NCBI GenBank assembly: GCA_015698045.1 | Contig: BLAL01000051.1 | Location: forward strand, 213,501-277,500 | Direction: 5' to 3' | Source: Rhizophagus clarus | Taxonomy: Eukaryota > Glomeromycota > Glomeromycetes > Glomerales > Glomeraceae | Length of the DNA stretch: 64,000 bases | In this document: in pieces, positions 58,539 to 64,000 of the stretch | How positions within the stretch are numbered: position 1 is the stretch's first letter | How the letters are laid out: each line of letters opens with the position of its first letter | Notes under the pieces: generated by a model | The model's database searches: none | The model's input: the letters and a program-made list of their open reading frames with translations, nothing else | What the model was told of the DNA's origin: nothing | Made by a program: the position numbers and the translations under genes

Positions 58539-60015
58539 AGAATTATTACAACATTATTTTAGGACTGGAGACTTTTTGAATAAAATTTTTCATTATATGA
58601 TGAGTTTCTATTTATCCTGAAAGGAGTATAATTACTGGTATAATATTTAAGTCTAAATATGGTAAAAATGATAGTCATACAAAAAAAAGCTAAACGATTT
58701 AGGCTCGAGTCACGTAATTTCAAGCAGTTTTTAAACCGATACTAAATCTAGCAGTTTTTAAACGTATATTGGCTAAAAATTCTATTAGAAATAAGACTGA
58801 AAACACATTGTTTAGACTCATTAATTCGTAATTCGTGTACTAATCGGACCCTAATTTTTAGCCAAATAAATTTGACATTTGCTTTATTTAAATTTCCTCA
58901 TTTCATACTTTGTGTAACCACTAGTGATTTGGCCCAACTGTAAAAAATTTAATTTATGATGATCGTGAACTAATTATCGCTTGGCGGCCAATCAAAATTT
59001 CCTTTATTGATTTTCATCACATGACCTGATTGAGTATACGAAGTTTATTCTTGCTTCCTATCCCTTTTACACAAATTTATCGAGCTGATGTTAATGTATC
59101 TCCTGATGCATTTATGAAAATTGGAGGATGTGGAAAAAATGAATTTAAACATTTGTGAGGGAGATAAGGATTTAGGCAGATAATAATTACGAATCTTAAA
59201 ATATGGGAAATCCTCTTGAAAAAAATTTGTTTGATTTTAATTTGATCACAGATGAAATTGAATCAAGAGGAATAATAAACTTATTTTTTTATCTTTTTAA
59301 TGATGGTTTCTTACATTTTGAATGTCACGTGATTAATTTTATAAAATTATTATTTAAGTCTAAATACTAATTCATATTGCAGTATGTTGATATAAGCGCA
59401 GGATCCCTTCACAACGCTACTCTTACTGTTGATGTTAAAATTGTAACATGGGGATTAATGATCATGCAAAACTACAAATGATATGTTCTTTATAATTTTG
59501 TTCTGATAGGTGAAAAAATAGGATTGAATAGTAGAATAAAATATTTATTGATTACGTTAATTATGATAAAAATTGAAGATATCATTATATTAATCAGGAA
59601 ATTGTAATATAATATTTTCTTTTTCTCTCGAATCTTTATTTAATTTCAAGATTAAATTTTGATGCGTTTTAAATCATTACGTATATTAACATTTTCCTCT
59701 ATTAGGTTCAAAAAAGAATTTTTCTTATCGTCCAACAAGTTCTAAGAGTGCTTTAGATTATCTGAGTTCAGGTTTTCAAACGAGTTCTTTTTCGCCACTT
59801 CTCTAAAGTTATTCAATAAAATTAATTAGGTAGTTACAGAACGAGATAAGTTTATTAATTTAATATAATTGCTATACAGTATTATGTAATAATCGGATGA
59901 AAGACATCAGTGTATTTTCATCTTAACATTGCTATATGTATTTCAAAAATATATAAATAACAGTATATTTTTTTATCGTCATTTCAAGAAAAAAAAATTT
60001 CTTTTCTGTACATTA
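58539..60015. other. Intergenic with a small coding scrap
   Basis: Around 59055-59155 a frame reads IYRADVNVSPDAFMKIGGCG, then KNEFKHL and a stop. TCACGTGA occurs near 59325. No complete gene. Confidence 0.3.
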
Positions 60016-60765
60016 ATGTCTAAACTTAAATTGAAAGTTAACGTTATCCAAGCGTTTCTTTATGTACTAGAAAAACGTCTAGTAATCGTAAATTTTAATA
60101 ATGGTACTCAATTATGTATTCCTGTACCAACTAATCAAGAAATTTGAAATAAATTTTTATTTAAGAATTCTAAATCTAAACCAAATACACCTGCTCGTCC
60201 ACCTAATATGTTTTTAATATTTCGCTCTTTTTTACAAGATAATATCAGAAATTTAAAACTAGATACTCATACCGTATCAGGTTTTGCGAGTGAAGTTTGG
60301 AAAAAATGTACTACTGAAGTCAAAGATGAATATAGAAAACTTTCAAAGATCGCAAAAGAGAAACATGGCTATATCAATCCTGGATATGTTTATGAGTCTA
60401 AGAGAAAAATTTGCCAAACAAAATCAAATTTGACTACTATTTTAAGTTCAAATTCATTTATGCAACAAGAATTACGACCACAAACAAATTCATTTACAAC
60501 TTTTCAAAATTTTCCAACTTTTCATACTATGTATACTTGTAATAATATTGATCTTTCAATTGATTATACTCATATATATTACCCTCATATATATTACCAT
60601 CACTCTCAACATCAAAATATATGCATTTCTTACAGTAACGATCAATATAACACGTTAAGAAATTTTCAAGGTTCTTATGACCACGATAATGTAATGTCAA
60701 AAGAAACTATTTTTACGGGCAAAACTTCTGATAGTGAACAAAAATTGTTTGAATTTAATTATTAG
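60016..60765 (+). pseudogene. Second MATA-HMG-type gene, in-frame TGA before the HMG box
   Basis: ATG 60016 opens MSKLKLKVNVIQAFLYVLEK, then TQLCIPVPTNQEI and TGA at 60145-60147. The same frame continues NKFLFKNSKSKPNTPARPPN and the HMG box (PPNMFLIFRSFLQDN, FASEVWKKCTTEVKDEYRKL, INPGYVYESKR) to 60765. The stretch around the stop (IPxPxxxEIxNKFL...) is a normal lead-in for this family, so the stop interrupts a once continuous protein. The box itself is intact and could start at Met 60208. The tail is His/Tyr/Ser-rich. Confidence 0.75.
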
Positions 60766-61291
60766 GCGATTAAATTAGTTTTAAATTTAAAGCGTTTATG
60801 ATATCTTTTTATAAGTTTAACAAAAAAAATGGTTCTTTTAAATTAAGCTTTAATTAAGATTTTAACACACTCATTTATTATTATTCATATTGTAACTTTT
60901 ATACTTCTTCGTTAATTATTCGCTTTCACCAATTGTTTCTAAGTTATTTAGTATTTTGTTTTACAATATGTAAATTGCTTTTTTTTTTATTTTTTTTTGA
61001 TCAACGTGTAATAAAGCTTAATTTTCACAAGAATTTGGTTGTTTTATTTGAAATTAGGCTGGTTTATATTACAAGATTTACTAAATATGAATTTATTTAG
61101 TGTGTCTGTTATTCCAACAGAACAGCTACAGGTTCCAATAGCACTGTTTACAACATAAAAACAACCTGTTTCTTTCGTACTCTGCACTTAATATTCATCT
61201 TCATTAGTTGCATATTGAATCAAATTACTATCCACTTTCTTCCAACTCGAACAAAAAATGTTTGCAATCGAGTATCCTAGGCACTTGTGTG
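60766..61291. other. Intergenic
   Basis: No gene seen. Confidence 0.3.
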
Positions 61292-61526
61292 TAGGGTTGT
61301 AAAATTACGCTAATTTTAAGAATTTTGATGTAACTTACATGTAACTTACATGTAACTTATAAGTAATTTATAATAAATATTATAATAACTATAATTATAT
61401 AAATTGTAAAATATATTGTTTTAATAGTGTATAATAATTTAAATCAGAATAATTTTAAAAATTCTACATATATTGAATATATTACACAAAAATTCTTGTA
61501 ACTTAAAATGTAATTTTACAACCTTA
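61292..61526. mobile_element. hAT-like MITE, 235 bp
   Basis: Left end TAGGGTTGTAAAATTAC; right end read inward TAAGGTTGTAAAATTAC (16 of 17). Perfect 8-bp duplication CTTGTGTG at 61284-61291 and 61527-61534. Interior is AT-rich with GTAACTTACAT reiterations. Confidence 0.9.
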
Positions 61527-61534
61527 CTTGTGTG

Positions 61535-62190
61535 CAATTCCAAGCAGTCTAAGTTTATAGAAGCAGTCCATTCTGTAACAAAATAAAAATTTGAATAGAG
61601 TTAAATATTTGAAATTTAGACTCTTGCAAGTCTGAAGCATTTAGTAAAATATATTTCTTCTTTAATTAAAAGTTTTTGCCATTCACGTGAGCAAATTTCA
61701 AAAAAGAAAAAAATTGATTTTTTCTATTGAAGTTACTTGTAAAACTTTAAGATCAAAATCACAATTATAAAATTATTCAGCCAATCAGAATTTCAAGATT
61801 TTATCCAATTAATACTCATGCTGCAGTTAAGGGTAGCTATATAATTTCTTACTTTATTTAATCATCTATAATACTAGATCTTCTTTTGCCAAATCTCAAA
61901 CTTTGAAAAAAGATAAGTAACTATACTTTTAAGAGCAATAATTTAAAGTATTGTAATTTTTAGATCCCTCAGATCTTTCAGCATTCCTTGAAGACTTATC
62001 CAATTAATCTTGTACGCTCGTATTTCAATTATGCGTTCCTAAAATCATTTTTATTTAATTTGTTTATTGTACGACTATAAGATGTTACGACTCACGTTTT
62101 GTATACAAGAATTTTTGTATATAACTAGCCAGAATCTGATAGATTTTAAATTTTCAATTAACAATTCAAATTTCTATTAAATAAAAATAG
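61535..62190. other. Intergenic
   Basis: TCACGTGA at 61684-61691; no gene seen. Confidence 0.3.
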
Positions 62191-63341
62191 AACCTCAAAG
62201 ATACCCATCAAATCAAGAACAGTATAGTGGACAACTTATACCTTCATCACTTACTAGAAATAATTTAGTACCGCCTTGCGAAAATTGCAAAGAATTTCAA
62301 GAAATTCGTCAGGATAATCATCTTTGTGTAAAATCTTGTATCCATTGCTTCAAAGAATACGCTAATTGCTTTTGTAATCAAGTATGCAATAAAGTAATAC
62401 CCGGTGGAATATCCAAATATAATTACAAATACATAGTTTGTAATAACGAAGAATGTGAATTTATAGGAGTAAGATGTACCACTTGTTTATGTTTATGCAA
62501 AATATTTGTTTCGAAAGAAGGAAATCTATTTTGGGGTTGTAATAGTAATGGTTAATGCAATTTTTTTAAACAACGTGTTCTTGTTTCACTCAGAAATCAC
62601 ATTGAAAGCTGCAAAAGTTTACTTTCTATCGATGTAAAAACGTTGAGTAAATTCATTTTTCGATATGTTGAAAATCTTGCATTTATAAACATATTGAAAA
62701 AATTATATAATTATGGAAAATTAAATGAAATAAATTTGAACGAAATTATAGAATATTTAGCAGATGAGAGTCCAGGCATCGTTGGTGTTATCAAAAATGA
62801 AATTCTATCTCCTACTACACCAAATCATTTTATATCTCAAAATAGTATAAATGATATAATGAATTTTCAAAATATTTCACCAACTCCAAATGAACTAGGA
62901 ATGTCGAGTAGTATTGAAATAATCGAGCTAAAGTGTAAATTTGAAGCTGAATTGCAAAATAATTTTAATGAAATTAGGAAAGACTTTGATGAACTAAAGA
63001 ATGAATTGAAAAGCCAAACAAATAAAAATTTTAATAATCTTAAAGATAAATTGACAAGTCAAAATGAGAAAAATTTTAGCAATCTTGAAGAAAAATTGAT
63101 TATTCAAACTGAAAGTAGCATCAGTTTATTTAATAAGGAATTTCTAGAGTTTAAAGAGCAAAATCAAAAAAACAATGACCAAATACAAGACAATTTTTCA
63201 ATCTTATTTAAAAAACTAAAGGTAATTATTTTTGTAGTACTATAAACCTCAACTTAATATAGATTTAAATTTTTAAATTATTCCAATTTTTAGATTGAAA
63301 ATTTAAATGACGATGGACTTACCTCAAAAGTTACTCGATAG
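62191..63341 (+). pseudogene. Cys-rich (GRF-like) plus coiled-coil protein, internal TAA
   Basis: Exon from acceptor AATAG (62191): PPCENCKEFQE, CVKSCIHCFKEYANCFC, then CTTCLCLCKIFVSKEGNLFW, GCNSNG, TAA at 62553-62555, CNFFKQ. The C...KEGN-x-FWGC...C-x-F-F layout resembles a GRF zinc finger, split by the stop. The same frame continues through IEIIELKCKFEAELQNNFNE and repeated coiled-coil units (NFNNLKDKLTSQNEKNFSNL) to 63221, intron GTAATT...TTTTAG, then ENLNDDGLTSKVTR and TAG 63339-63341. The 5' exon was not found. Alternatively two genes, the second starting near 62643. Confidence 0.5.
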
Positions 63342-63862
63342 GTAATTATATATGAGTTTATTGTGATAATTAATCGTAATTAATTCTCAAAAAAATTTTT
63401 TTTGTAGTCTAATAGAATTAAAGAACAAACTAAAGGAGATCGAAAAAAACGCGATAGATGTAAGTAATTACACGTCGAATAAAGTAACGTTCATTTACAA
63501 ATTAAAAAATGATTATAGATATTAAATTTGAATAATAAAGAAATAGCACTTTTTTACTATGTCTAAATTTATAATTCCGCTTTCACGTGACTTTTAGCCC
63601 GCATTACGGTATAATGCTTTGAAAAAGAATTGCTAATCGCTAACAATGATTACTCACGCTATGTTCGTGATTATTAATAAGACTCGAAAAAAGTGAATAT
63701 GAGACTCACGTATTAAATGTTGATTCTTTATTGATTCATATTCAGTATTATACTGACTTGTAAATAGAATACAAAAAATTATAAATTGATTGGTTAACTA
63801 TAAAAAAAGTGAAAATAATACTATACCAAACGCAGCATATTTAATCAAAATTTAAAAAATAT
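63342..63862. other. Subtelomeric spacer
   Basis: 520 bp between the last exon and the telomere. A short open piece (63408-63460, SNRIKEQTKGDRKKRDR) with TTGTAG and GTAAGT borders may be an exon scrap. TCACGTGA at 63583-63590. Confidence 0.4.
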
Positions 63863-64000
63863 GGGTTAGGGTTAGGGTTAGGGTTAGGGTTAGGGTTAGG
63901 GTTAGGGTTAGGGTTAGGGTTAGGGTTAGGGTTAGGGTTAGGGTTAGGGTTAGGGTTAGGGTTAGGGTTAGGGTTAGGGTTAGGGTTAGGGTTAGGGTTA
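63863..64000 (+). repeat. Telomere, (TTAGGG)n
   Basis: Uninterrupted hexamers TTAGGG for about 138 bp to the window end (about 23 units). The G-rich strand runs 5' to 3' outward, so this is the right-hand chromosome end rather than an interstitial block. Confidence 0.99.

Noticed and set aside
15460-60147. Alternative genetic code with TGA as Trp
   Set aside because: Many genes here end properly at TGA, TAA or TAG, and TAG/TAA also break genes; decay explains the data better.
63863-64000. Interstitial telomeric repeat
   Set aside because: The array is uninterrupted, correctly oriented and reaches the window edge; a true end is more likely.

Overview
The window is a subtelomeric chromosome end of an AT-rich, intron-rich eukaryote. 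It is most likely an arbuscular mycorrhizal fungus (Glomeromycotina, Rhizophagus-like), inferred from several features: a terminal TTAGGG array; short GT-AG introns; two MATA-HMG-type genes; a SWIM-RING protein, a SWIRM protein and an arabinonolactone-oxidase relic of the type seen in these fungi; and protein families I recall as expanded in Rhizophagus. The organism call is inference; no rRNA or tRNA gene was seen.

Layout. 1-2359: the 5' end of a minus-strand Ty3-type LTR retrotransposon (Gag, primer site, LTR). 3.1-5.0 kb: an intact three-exon gene (family A, member 1). 6.7-7.3 kb: a Cys-rich gene broken at an A-tract. 11.6-12.9 kb: an eight-exon SWIM-RING gene. 13.7-16.9 kb: small or decayed genes. 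18.5-19.2 kb: an intact HMG-box gene. 19.2-23.9 kb: a gene desert. 23.9-26.0 kb: F-box and multi-pass membrane protein genes. 26.5-29.2 kb: a 2.64-kb pogo-type element carrying three smaller inverted-repeat elements and a non-transposase ORF. 29.6-31.5 kb: a 170-bp tandem array abutting a truncated FAD-linked oxidase pseudogene. 34.5 kb: a secreted ML-domain protein. 36.5-39.0 kb: family A member 2 (minus strand, one nonsense codon). 40.3-42.1 kb: a Tc1-like transposase relic, an orphan ORF and a 168-bp satellite. 43.0-45.0 kb: family A member 3 (one nonsense codon). 45.0-51.4 kb: MITEs and relics of RCC1, C2H2, membrane-protein and other genes around an intact SWIRM gene. 52-63.3 kb: coiled-coil/membrane proteins, a zinc/coiled-coil nuclear-type protein, a second (broken) HMG gene and a Cys-rich gene with an internal stop. 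63863-64000: telomere.

The strongest candidate for something undescribed is family A. Three paralogues share T-[FY]-x2-D-[VI]-x2-P-I-[LV], then a D and a hydrophobic-E-x-S motif, then a D-x2-K-L-x-[KR]-x3-D motif. This resembles a PD-(D/E)XK nuclease core whose catalytic Lys is replaced by Ser. All three also have a first intron or first gap enlarged by an unrelated tandem repeat and a CACGTG palindrome within about 150 nt of the ATG.

A second theme is decay. Many genes are intact across several splice sites yet carry one TGA, TAG or TAA, often where a Trp is plausible, so G-to-A (C-to-T) change looks common in this chromosome end.
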